DNA of 64,000 nucleotides from Thuidium tamariscinum. Its lineage: Eukaryota; Streptophyta; Bryopsida; Hypnales; Thuidiaceae. The notes under the pieces are model-generated. The model worked only from the letters and a program-made list of their open reading frames with translations. It made no database searches and was not told the origin of the DNA. Below are positions 12,109 to 22,913 of the stretch, piece by piece. The stretch's first letter is position 1. Each line of letters begins with the position of its first letter. The stretch is from contig OX344756.2 in the NCBI GenBank assembly GCA_947034885.2, positions 25,485,989-25,549,988 on the forward strand. The letters run 5' to 3'. The position numbers and the translations under genes were made by a program.

Positions 12109-13785
12109 GATGTAGCAATTTGTCAACCCTAGTTTGTAGGGCTCAATTTGAACTTGTATGGCTTGATTTGCCCTTTCCAAAACAATTAAAATTCTAAATT
12201 TGATCTAAATCTCTTGTGGCTAACTATGAATGAAGTTTGATATTAAATTTTATCCTAAAAATTTTATCTAACAATTTTGAGTGTTCTCTCTATCAAAGTT
12301 GTATGCAAATATCTAATTATTTTTTAATTTGTATCATCTATCTAAATTCTAACTTTGAATTAATTTGGTCAACTTTTATTGACTTTCATCCAATTCTATT
12401 CTGCTTAAAGTTTCATTCTATTCTAAGTCTTCTAATTTTGATCCAACTTAAAGATAAAACTAGGTTTAGATACTTGAAAATATATATTTTTTAATTTTTA
12501 TTCTAACTTAACAAACTTAAGAGTATTCTTTAAGAGTTCTAAACTTATCCTAACCCTAATTTGTCTAATTCAATCCTCAAAAAATCTTTAATGACTTTCA
12601 AACAATCTTAAAATTGTTTTTGATTTTTCCAACGACTTTTGGGTTTACTCCTATATTTGAGATTACAATCATAGTGAACAAGAATAGAACCATTGATGCT
12701 ATGCTTCCTAAGGTAAATCTTTTAATTACTTTCTTCCATTTGCTTTATTTCCATATAAAAGTTTGAATTAGGATTAGAGATTAGCATAAAAAATTAGAAT
12801 TTAGGATAACACCATTAAAGGTTTCAATTTCAAAATTTGAATTTAAGAGTAGTTAGAAAATTTCAATAGCTTTTCAAAAAAGTATCGAACATCAAAAAAA
12901 GGATGAAAAACTAGAAGTTATATGTCGATGAGAAGTGGTTTTAGAATTGGATGAAATTTAGAAATTACATCTAAGAAAATTCAAAAATGAATATTAAAAC
13001 TTTGATTAAAACTTGAATTCAAAAGTAAAAGTAGATGGTAAACTAACAGTTTAAATTGTTAGAAAATAGTAGATGAAATTTTCAATGCAAAATAGTGGTC
13101 AAATTTCATCCACTAATAACTTTTATTAAAAAGGTTGAAAAGATGAAAGTCTCAAATTTTTGAAAAGGCAATTTTTATAACTTTAACTTAAATATACTAT
13201 AAATCTTAACATAAAATGTTAAAATAGAAGTTCAAGAGTAGTCAATAACAATTAGGAAATTATAAACAATTTTTAAGAAAAAACTACAGAACAAGTTGAT
13301 TAGGACTAGAATCACTTAGAAGATATTTTAAAATTTCAAAACCAATTTAACCTCAAAAATTAAGTTTATATTAAAGAAATTAAAGTAGGATGAATTTTTG
13401 ATTAGAATTAAGGTAAATTTGGATGACAATCAATTAGAATTGACATAATTCAATTAAGGTCAAAATTTAAACAAAATTATTAAAATAAGAAAAAATTCCA
13501 AAATTGATTTTGATAATTAGATTAGTAGAAATCAATATATGAAATTTTAGGGTTAAATTTAGAATTTAAGATTCATTCATTGATAACTTTTAGGGGAATT
13601 GGTTGAATCTAGTGAATTTTATCATTTTGAAAAAGTCATATAAGGTCATACAAGTCATACTACCTAACCTTTTTGCTAAACTAATCCTTACTAGTTTTCA
13701 ATTTTGGTTGTTGTAGCAAAATTTATCCATAATTACTATTTGATTTTGATTTGGTTAGTAATTTCTATTAGAAAATTTCAAAGTA
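12109..13785. other. AT-rich repeat-derived sequence, no gene
   Basis: Very AT-rich, without a long open frame. It contains two further fragments of the dispersed family seen at 2155-2345: TCAAATTTCATCCACTAATA at about 13093 and a diverged copy with ATTCATTGATAACTTTTAG near 13573. The rest shows no structure I can interpret. Confidence 0.5.
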
Positions 13786-14514
13786 GGTGTCCTTGCAAGA
13801 AACACTATGCAAAAAATGTAGGACTTTCAATAATATTCTTTTTTTTGGGAATACTTCAAAATTAGAAAAATAATTTTAAAAAAAAGTAAAAATATGCTTC
13901 ATGTATAAACCTTTTAAGAAGAAGATACCCTAGAAAAGAAAAGCATAGGAAAAATCTCTAAGTAGGAAAACCAAAAAAATACAAAATCTCATGAAAATTG
14001 GTACTTCCACATTTTAATTTGTAAAAAATAGAAAAATCAATTTAAAAAAAATTAAAAATTGGCCATTTGAGGAAAGTTGATGTTGATGAGATTTGACCAA
14101 AAGAACAATCTTAGAGCCATCATCAATGTTCAAAAATTGTGTGCAACGAGAAAAAATTTGTACTCATGTAGAGGACACAAAATAAAATATTTTTAGATTT
14201 CATTTGGAATTTATAGTTTTTACACCTATGCAAATAGACCATGCAATTTTCGTCTTCAAATCATTAAATTTAGGCACTCCCGAACGTAGTGAAAACCATA
14301 AACTACACCTTGTGATAGCTCAATGAAAATGATTTTAAAATATAGAATGATTTTTTTTAATTACTAAAAAATAAGGGATCTGATAATCATAAAGTTAAAC
14401 ATCTTCAATAAAAATTTCATGTTCATTAGACTTTAGCTTCAAAATTTATAGTAGAAAATAGAAAAGTGACTCACAATGTGACGAGAAATAGGACTAGTGT
14501 TTCTTGCAATGACC
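13786..14514. mobile_element. ~730-bp MITE, TTGCAAGAAACAC family, copy 1
   Basis: The left terminus reads GGTGTCCTTGCAAGAAACAC and the right terminus is its imperfect inverse, GTGTTTCTTGCAATGACC. The 729-bp length is almost identical to the second copy (28850-29579). It has no coding capacity and an AT-rich interior. The flanks read GTA on the left and TGTA on the right, so any TA-type target duplication is eroded. Confidence 0.7.
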
Positions 14515-15489
14515 TGTAGAAACCAACAACAAAGACTTAAAGAACCTAATTGTGTTTATGTTATTCAAAGGAAAGGAATAATGTGCCTATACCAAGTCTA
14601 CGAGTTGGAATGGATGTTGGATCTAGCTTTATACTTGACAACATATATAGGCCTAGAAGTCTAAGACTACTTTGTAGAACGGATTTCATATCCTATAGAA
14701 AATCCAACTATTGTTTTTTTTTAACTTGCATTGTTCAAAATAAATAAGAAATTTAAAGTAATCCTTTCCTATCTTAGAATGGTGTTCTATACTCCATCTA
14801 ATTTAGAATCAAATTAAATTCAATGAATATTTGCAAAACTTGTCCACTAGACAAATTCAAAACCATTCATTGAATATTAAGTATTTGAGGTGTCTATAGG
14901 AGTCAATTCATCTCTCTATAATAAAAAGTTACAAAATGTGTCTATTACTACATAATATTTAGTAGCCTTCACTATTGATGCCTTGAACTTTTTCACAAAT
15001 TTCATTTGGCGGAACGAATTGCTATTCATTATTGCATTTTTTTAATGATTGCATTTGATTATTGTTCTTTTATTGCTTTTGAATACTAATTTTTTATTAA
15101 TTGTTTTTGTAAATGTCTCATCATTCTCACACCTTTTACCATGCATCCTTTAGATTATTGATGGGAAATGAAATGAGGTGAAATATTTTACATCATTTTG
15201 TTAAAAGAAGGGCAATAATGATATAGACTATTGAATGTTCTATACCATATAACAACATTATCAAACAGTGGTGGGATTTGGCTCATTAGCCAATGTGGTT
15301 GGTTGTCATTTTAGTGAATGCTTTCCAAACCACCATTTTTTACAACTAGGCCTACTTACTATGGAGTGACTTGTCAAACTTTTCATAATTTCTTTTACGC
15401 AAGTGAAAGGAAATTTTAATGCACCAAAAAATGCGACCTTTGCATATCGTATGCAAAAGTTATGAAAAGTTGGTTACTCACGTTCAAAG
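14515..15489. other. AT-rich spacer upstream of the AVT1-like gene
   Basis: No coding region or repeat structure stands out. Base composition changes abruptly near 15490 to a less AT-rich sequence that leads into the transporter gene, which probably marks the boundary between transposon-derived spacer and the gene's own promoter and leader. Confidence 0.5.
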
Positions 15490-15930
15490 TGGCTCGGCCC
15501 TTAGCCCTGTCCAATGCTTGACAGAGCATCCTTCGTAGGACCGACAGAATTGCAGATGTTCATCCGTGCTATCAGTTCAGTACAGTACTTACCTTCTGCT
15601 TTGCGGGGAAAGCCTTATGAGTTCGTTGCGTGCTTGCAGTAGCGAAGCCAGCTGGAATTGAGGGCAGTGTAAGTACGGTCCAGATCCGTATCCGGTATAT
15701 GCGCATACGAACATGCGACAAGCGAGTGTTGCAGTGGTGGCTGCGGAGTGCGGGTCGGAGGTCGATCCTCCATTCTTCCCTTAGGTTTACTGAATTGCTG
15801 GAAAGGATTCGAAGGGTGGGTTAGGCATGTGTTGTATTGTTTAGGCTTTCTCGACGGACGGACGGAGAGAAGAGAAAAGAAAAGAAGGGAATCCCAGTGT
15901 GGGCTTGTGGGATCGAGAGAAGTTTGCGCA
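15490..15930 (+). promoter_or_regulatory. Probable promoter/5' leader of the AVT1-like gene
   Basis: About 440 bases of balanced composition directly before the chosen start codon. The stretch contains an ATG at 15616 with a short downstream frame (a possible upstream ORF) and a GTAAGTA splice-donor-like site near 15669, so a leader intron is possible. I cannot place the transcription start; no clear TATA box is visible. Confidence 0.35.
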
Positions 15931-18900
15931 ATGCCGTCGCTGGAGGCTCGGTATTGGGCTGACAGGGACTCGGAGGCGTGCGAGAGCGAAGAGGATGATG
16001 AGGCAGCATTGGGATCGGGGTCGGGGTCGAGGTCGGGGTCATCGTCGGATGACGACGACGCCGCGGGAGGAACGTCGGGGTCTGTGCCGATGTGGCCCCA
16101 GAGTTACAGGTGAATCCGTCATCACTGAGTTGCTGATGGAGAAGGATCTCGGCTTTTGCAAATTGCGATGCTTTCCGACTTCTTCTGGACGCTTGTGGAG
16201 TGCCCACGCTTGCTGTTCATTCTCTGCTGTGTTTGTGAATGCTTTTCGTGATGGCTCAAGGCATTGTTGCAAGATTATGTCGGGGCATCTTCCTGTGCTG
16301 TCTGTCTAGAATTGACAGAGCTGAAGCGTTTCTCTATTTCGTTATTTTTCAATTCTTTCCCGAAGAGACGGGCTGTCGTTTTTGTTCTGCAGAGCCTGAA
16401 ATTTTACGGATTCTGATTATTTGCTGTTATGGTTGTAACCGTAGTTTGAATGGGAAGGAAAAAGTAAGGATTTGGAATGTGAAGCGTAAGTACAATTATG
16501 TGCTGTGCGGAAATTTGACAGGGAAATTGGATTTTGCTGCAAATATTTTCTGGAGTTACTGATTTTGTTAGTTTTATGAATTGTGACTCGTGCAGGCAGT
16601 CTATGGACATGTACAGCATGTTGCAGTCTCCCAACATTAGCTTGTTCAGCCCAGGCTTAACGCATCGTCTTAGTTCTGCCCATTTGGCGTCTCACCAAAG
16701 GTTATCTTCAGATGGACCTACCTCAGATACGCAGCCTCTTAGGATTCCGTTTTTGCAGGGAACAAGGGACAAGGAAGAAATTTTGCTCCCTTACTCCGAC
16801 CCTATCCAAAAACTGGAGGATGAATGCGTGAAAGCAGATTCTGTCTATTTAGCCGCAGATGACGAAGGGCCTGGAAGTAGTATGTTACAGGGTCTCTTAA
16901 ATGGTGGGTATCAGAGTCTTTCTCTTTTACTTGGAAATCTTCCACTATCATGAAATTTAAAGTAGACTTGCTTATGTATTTCTCGTTACTCAGTGGCGGA
17001 GATAGCTTATTCGTTAATGCTTGGTTGATTCATACAACTCTCTTTTCGCTGTTAGTAAATGTTTCTGTATCTTGTCTTTTCTGATTGTTCACTGCAACCT
17101 TAGCTCTTGATGGGCAACGTTTAGAGCTACGGATGTATCATTCCATTTGCGAGTTTCATTTATGGGTGATTTGAGAGAGAATTCGAATGAAAAGTACCAC
17201 AATTATTTAAGGTAGATGCCAATTTGAACATCACGCCCAATGCAATACATCGATGATTAGTCTCGGGTGTGGCAATTGGTGACGATGAGTATCTCGCCCA
17301 GTGACTAGCCGAAATTATCTTTTCCTAAATTACATTTTCCTTGAAACTCAGCTTCGGTATCACAGTCTGTGGAGTTGAATGTTCCCATGACGCTTCTGTA
17401 ACATTGATTCTTTCTAGCACTTACTTGAGTCCTTGCAATTCTGGGGATTCAGAGTTAACTTTTCTGTGCAGGAGCGAACGTGCTGGTAGGCGTGGGGATT
17501 TTGACCACACCTTTTGCATTGATGCAAGCGGGCTCAATCAGTGTGTTGTACCTCTGTATTCTGTCAATTATTTGCTTCTATACTGGAATTCTCCTGCGTC
17601 GATGCTTGGAAAGTGGACCAGGCCTAGCCACTTATCCAGATATTGGCCAGGCAGCATTTGGTCATACTGGGCGCATTTTAATCTCTGTGAGTTCTTCGAC
17701 CTTGATTTGCCATTTTTTCCCCTTTGAACTTTGCTCTTTCATCGTTGTGAACCTGATTATCTTATTAGTAGCGTTTGAACATGTTGGCCTGCAAGAATTT
17801 TGAAAGCTGATGGTTCACTTACTCAGCGCACGTTGTTGAAAGTTAGAACTACTCACTCAAGTGATTATTAGAATGGAAGAATTGCGTTGATCGGTTTAGA
17901 CGATCATGCCTGTTTTGCTGATGGATCCGTCTACTGAGGCCTTGATACTTTTCCGATGCTATTCTGTCTCTTGATAAATAAACTACTCTCTCTGGTCTTG
18001 TGCAGATTATTCTTTACATCGAGCTCTATGTAAGCATTCAGTAGTTTAAATGCTTCTGTTTTTTCATTTTGTTTGCAGTGCCTCAGTCACTTATTCTCCA
18101 AATGTTGTTATACCGCATGTCTTAGTAAGAAGGAGATTCAATGTACTTTTGCTTTAATTGGATAGGCTTGCATTGAGTTGCATAACCTTGCGTATTTTTG
18201 TTTATGGGTTGGCTCAGGCGTGCTGTGTTGAGTTCTTAATTTTGGAAGGAGATAATCTATCAACTCTCTATCCGGGGGCGCATCTGTTTTTTAAAGGCCT
18301 TCATATCGACTCCAAAACTGTTTTTATTCTTCTTACTGCAATGTTCGTGCTACCTACGGTGTGGCTGCGGGATCTTAGCTACTTGTCCTATGTTTCAGGT
18401 TCATCACACAGAATTCTTCTCATGTTGACTTGGATCATGTTGAGTTTTTTCTTAGTTAAAACTGTGATATTGAATTTCTCAGATCTATGTATTAGCTACT
18501 ATGCAACTAATACGATTTATTACATTCTTGATTTTAATCGAACAGTTGAATTATTGGGCGACACGGTCCTGGACAACTCGTGACAGCTGGTGCTCTACTC
18601 GCTTGTCTGTGATATTGTAATCGAATTCAGATAACTGAATCTGTTGTAAGACATTCATACCAATCCGTAATTTTCTTATTAGATTTCCTGTTTCTTTTAA
18701 TGAGTGCAGCTGGAGGTGTCATAGCATCAATGGTGGTGGTATTCTCTGTTCTTTGGGTGGGAACATTGGACGGTGTGGGCTTCCATGAGACTGGGCCGCT
18801 TTTCAAGTTTTCTGGTCTTCCTGTATCCATTGGGCTCTATGGTTTCTGTTACTCTGGACACGCTGTCTTCCCCAACATCTATTCCTCATTGCGGAATAGG

Positions 18901-21284
18901 AATGACTATAACAAAGTGTTAGGTATAAGGTGCGCACTCTAAATCAGACAAGGATCAGGATGTAAATTTACCGCGGTTTCATGCACATTGCTAATGCAGA
19001 TCGACGTAGATTACTACTGGATTGCAATGAGCTCTCGTCACGCCTGTAACTATTAAAGGTAATATCTGTTTTTGTACCGTGTATTGCAGCTTCACTTTGT
19101 GTACGCTTCTCTATGCTGGGATGGCAGTCATGGGATTCAAAATGTTTGGAGCAGAAACTGCTTCTCAAATAACTCTGAACTTACCTAAGCAATTTCTGGC
19201 ATCCAAAATTGCTCTTTGGACTACGGTGGGCCATATTCTCCATTTGCTGTCTCTCTTTCCTGTGTCGTGTGATCATTTTCCTACACTTTTTAGGGTCTTA
19301 TTCTCATCCCCGTACAGTATTTGTGACTAGCCATCAACAGGATGTATGTACCTGGGAATTGCCAAACATGCTTAGTGTAGTGGTGTTGAAAATATCCTGA
19401 TGTTTTATTAGACTTGGCTCTCACTCACCTTTGCGTGGATATGAAGTGAGTCTCAGCTTGAATTGTGAGCTTAACTCGAGATGATTCTTGTGGGTGCGAT
19501 GCAGGTGGTGAATCCTTTTACAAAATATCCTTTGAACTGATTCTTGTGAGACACAGGTTGATTCTTTTGATAAGTTGATGTGCTTATATGGTAGTGTTCC
19601 AAAGATTAGAAATAATCTGAATATTTTGTTTAGTGCAAGTTGTTTTCATGGCTTTGCATGATCTCTCGGAAAGAAAATATTTGTTTCCTTTTTCAAATAG
19701 TAATTTATGTCCATTTATAGGTGATAATTCTCCGTGATGAGTGTCACCTGTGTTGTGAGTGACTTGATATTTGCAACTATTTTTTTAAGTCTGGATCCTC
19801 AACCTGAGAAATGCACATTTGCTCTAACGATGACACCAGTGGCACTAAGCTTGGAGGAACTGCTGCCACATGGTCCTGAAACCTGGAAATATCGTTTCCT
19901 GTCAATTTTTATACGCACTGCGCTTGTCATATCCACCATCGGTGTGGCGGTTTTGGTGCCTTTTTTTGGTGAGTCTTCTATGAAGTAGATAATCATCTGC
20001 CTTTCTGTTGTTAAAGGAATTTAAGTTCTTGTGACTAAATGATGAAGATTGAACAAAACATGAAACTCTAATATTTGAATCCGTAACAGTCCAACTCTTC
20101 TAGGATGGTGGGGCGTATGTCATTCATCATTGAATACTTTTCTTATGAGAGATCTAAGGATAAACACACGTGAAAGCTAGACTTGGAATTAAAGCCAGAC
20201 TAGAATCGCTAGTGTGTCATGTCAGTTACAAGATGCTACCTGGTTCTTATCTGCTGTGATTTTGTGCATTTGTAGATTGTTTCAATTTTGTTTGTCGTGG
20301 ATTGTGACTCGATCATGGGAAGCTCAATATGGTGATTCCTAGCCTTAGGATTTTACCTTCGTTTTCTGTTGGACTGACAACAAGTGCTAATGGTGTTAAC
20401 TTTTTTCTGGTAACCCTGGATTTCAGGTTTTGTCATGGCCTTCATAGGTTCCTTTCTAAGTATGACTGTGGTGAGTAATGATTAATCTGCGCTCTCTTAA
20501 TTGCCTATGTAGATGACAATGCTTGGGAGTTCTTGTCTAGAACGTAAGCTATTTTGAGAGTACAATCTGTAGTGTATTTAGTGTGGCCCTAAGTACTGTA
20601 CATCAAGTTTTTGACGTTCGACCTTAAGATTTTGCTAGCGGTATTATTTGATACTTTGAATGTTAAGGAAACCATTCAGTGAAGGCACAGTATGAGAGCT
20701 GTGGCCATTGACATTACTTTAGACTGTGATTTGTTGTACGCTAACACATTGATCCGTGCTGGATTATTTAATTTTGCAGTCATTGATTTTGCCCTGTGCA
20801 TGCTACCTCGCCATCTTCGGCAAGAAAGTATCGGTGCTCCAAGTGAATTCTTAAACTGAATACTCTAAGATTGCTGAAATAAACGGGCATTTACTGTCTG
20901 TGTTGTTATCATGCCAAGCATCTGTTTTTGTCAGCAATTGCAGGGTGTTTGTAGTTCATGTCTTCAGTAGTTCATGTGTATAGTCTTTTACTGCCCTTTG
21001 ACGACTCATGGCATAAACTGACTGCAGAAGTAGGATTTAGACGTATACAGCATTTCTTTCTAGCTAGTCTAGTATTGAACGGCTGAATGTCCAAGTTTGT
21101 ATGTTTTCAGTTTTCAGTTTTCATTTGGAGCTTTCCTCTTCTCTGACATTGGCTCCTGTGTGTGTCGCAGGCGACTAGTTGTGTCATGGTGATGCTTGCC
21201 GGGTTTATCTGCTTGGTGTTGGGGACTTATTCGTCAGTCTCTGGCATCATTGCCAGCTATGATCACCTCAACAAACTTATTTGA
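15931..21284 (+). CDS. AVT1: AVT1-type vacuolar amino-acid transporter, 12 exons
   Basis: Coding exons: 15931-16109, 16596-16903, 17472-17686, 18006-18029, 18218-18398, 18710-18929, 19090-19225, 19505-19524, 19817-19968, 20427-20470, 20780-20833, 21171-21284. They total 1647 nt, in frame throughout, giving 548 residues, about the length of Arabidopsis AVT1 as I remember it. The N-terminus is acidic and Gly/Ser/Asp-rich (cytosolic). The hydrophobic core carries family landmarks: NVLVGVGILTTPFA, FYTGILLRRCL, EFLILEGDNLS, VLPTVWLRDLSYLSYVS, SAGGVIASMVVV, GLYGFCYSGHAVFPNIY, NPFTKFALTMTPVALSLEEL, LVPFFGFVMAFIGSFLS. About eleven membrane segments are expected. The family performs proton-coupled amino-acid exchange across the tonoplast. 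Exon 6 uses the donor at 18930, which alone keeps the frame (KVLGI, then SFTLCT). Intron 8 is AT-AC (separate entry). No lesion is visible; it looks functional. Confidence 0.92.
19525..19816 (+). other. U12-type AT-AC intron (intron 8 of the AVT1-like gene)
   Basis: The intron begins ATATCCTTTG, a perfect minor-spliceosome donor, and ends GCAC. A U12 branch-site-like TCCTCAAC lies at 19796-19803, with its branch A about 14 bases from the end. Splicing here joins ACA-AA to A-TTT-GCT and gives NPFTKFALTMTP, exactly what the family needs. No GT-AG alternative preserves that sequence: reading on from exon 8 gives a stop within five codons. Confidence 0.88.
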
Positions 21285-22900
21285 GTGCCCATTGCATTCA
21301 TGAGAGGCAGGAGGTGTTCTTTCTATATGGCATTTGGGTGTGCGGTATAGCAATAAGATTTACGATTCAAATATAGTCTGATTGTCGATTTAGCCTCACT
21401 TATGTACAACACGTTATTCCAGCAATTGTAAGAAATTGTGAAGTTTTTCCAAATTTCCAAGTTTCCAGCTTGGTTACTTTTGAAAGTTGTGCATCATGTG
21501 GTAGCTAGTTTCTATCTAGGCTCTTTCGCACCATGGTCAGCATCCATTGCGATTTGTGTTCGGGCTAGAGAATTTATCAACCTAAACTTCAAATGCATTT
21601 TTATGTAGCTGAATTCATGTATCTATTCCGAAGTCATTCACTGGAAGAAATGTGTGTATAGCCTGACTATCGAAACCATATATATATGGACATGGGGTAA
21701 GAGACGGGAGAAATATGTGCATGACAAATCACAAGAATGCTTGTTGTGGTGTAGGTTTTCATTGGGAATGGTGGATGAAGTAATTGGATGTTATATTTCT
21801 TGGATGAAAATGTTAAGGATTTTGTGGCAAGTGTTATAACAAGGGTTGTGCCTTTGTGTATTTAATATAATAGATGTTGCATCCATGATTTGAGATTTTG
21901 TCCTTTATTGGTTTATTTGGTGCCTTTTCAATTTGGCCAAGGCATGCAAACATAGTAGCCATGTTGTGTCCAATGGTTTTAATTCCTAAAGGATGTTAGC
22001 ATTGCTCATGTAGTGTAAATACTATTGCAACATCCAAGTATGAAGGCCATTTATACATAGTAATAATTATTTTTTCAATGTAGATTTTTTAGTGAGATAT
22101 TATGGAAATGTGCTCTTGCTTTGTCATTTTCATGGGATTTTTTGTTACAAGATTTTGTAAGGAAAAAAGATCTCATATACAAAGATTGTTGAAAGAATCA
22201 TTCCTAGCTCATAACCAATTGTTGACTTTTCAACACTAGCATGGCTCTATGCCGTAGGCTATCTATGATCATTGCCATCACAAATTGTAAGTCATAACCT
22301 CCTTTCCTTTCAACTTGGTTCCTACACCCTTAGATCATGAAGATCAAAGGTTGTATTTGAAAAGTGAACAATTGGTTACATTCAATAATTTACTTGCCGC
22401 TACTATAGCTCGTTTATCTAATACATAACATCTGAAGGGGTTAATGCATGTTATTTTTCCATAACGTCATTGGAGCCCATTTTTAGATAGATGGAAGTTG
22501 CTCATTTTGATGAGAAGCATGTCTTTTTTCATACCATACATTACCATAACATCTTTTACTATTATGATGCTCTTCTCTCTAAACCCAATTGAACATAATT
22601 GACAAGATTCAACTATCCAACATTGAGGATAATACGTCTAATAATGCAAAAATAAGGCCTCATTAAGAAAAATAACATCCATTGCCTCTCTTGTAACTTG
22701 GCATATTTATCTCATTAAGAGACTTTGCTTTTATGTTCATTTATAGATAATAATATCATTAAGTGAATCCAAGCTTTACATATAAAAAATGGGCAAGCAT
22801 TATATTTTGTAGTTGATAGGTTTTTCATATTAACTACTTAAATTGAGAAAGACATCAAATATGCAAAGCATTGTTTGGATGGTCAAAAAAATCTTTTTTC
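21285..22900. other. 3' region of the transporter gene and AT-rich spacer
   Basis: The first few hundred bases presumably hold the 3' UTR of the AVT1-like gene. The remainder is AT-rich without a supported gene. Towards 22780-22900 there may be further eroded myosin sequence, but I could not align it with confidence. Confidence 0.4.
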
Positions 22901-22913
22901 AAATCAAGAAATA

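Noticed and set aside
15748-16309. Alternative long frames overlapping exon 1 of the AVT1-like gene, including one on the minus strand
   Set aside because: GC-rich repeat of GGGTCG words opens several frames; only the frame from 15931 joins exon 2 into the conserved transporter.
18922-18923. Donor GTATAAGG as the end of AVT1 exon 6
   Set aside because: It gives the wrong phase for exon 7; the donor at 18930 restores SFTLCTLLYAG and the family length.
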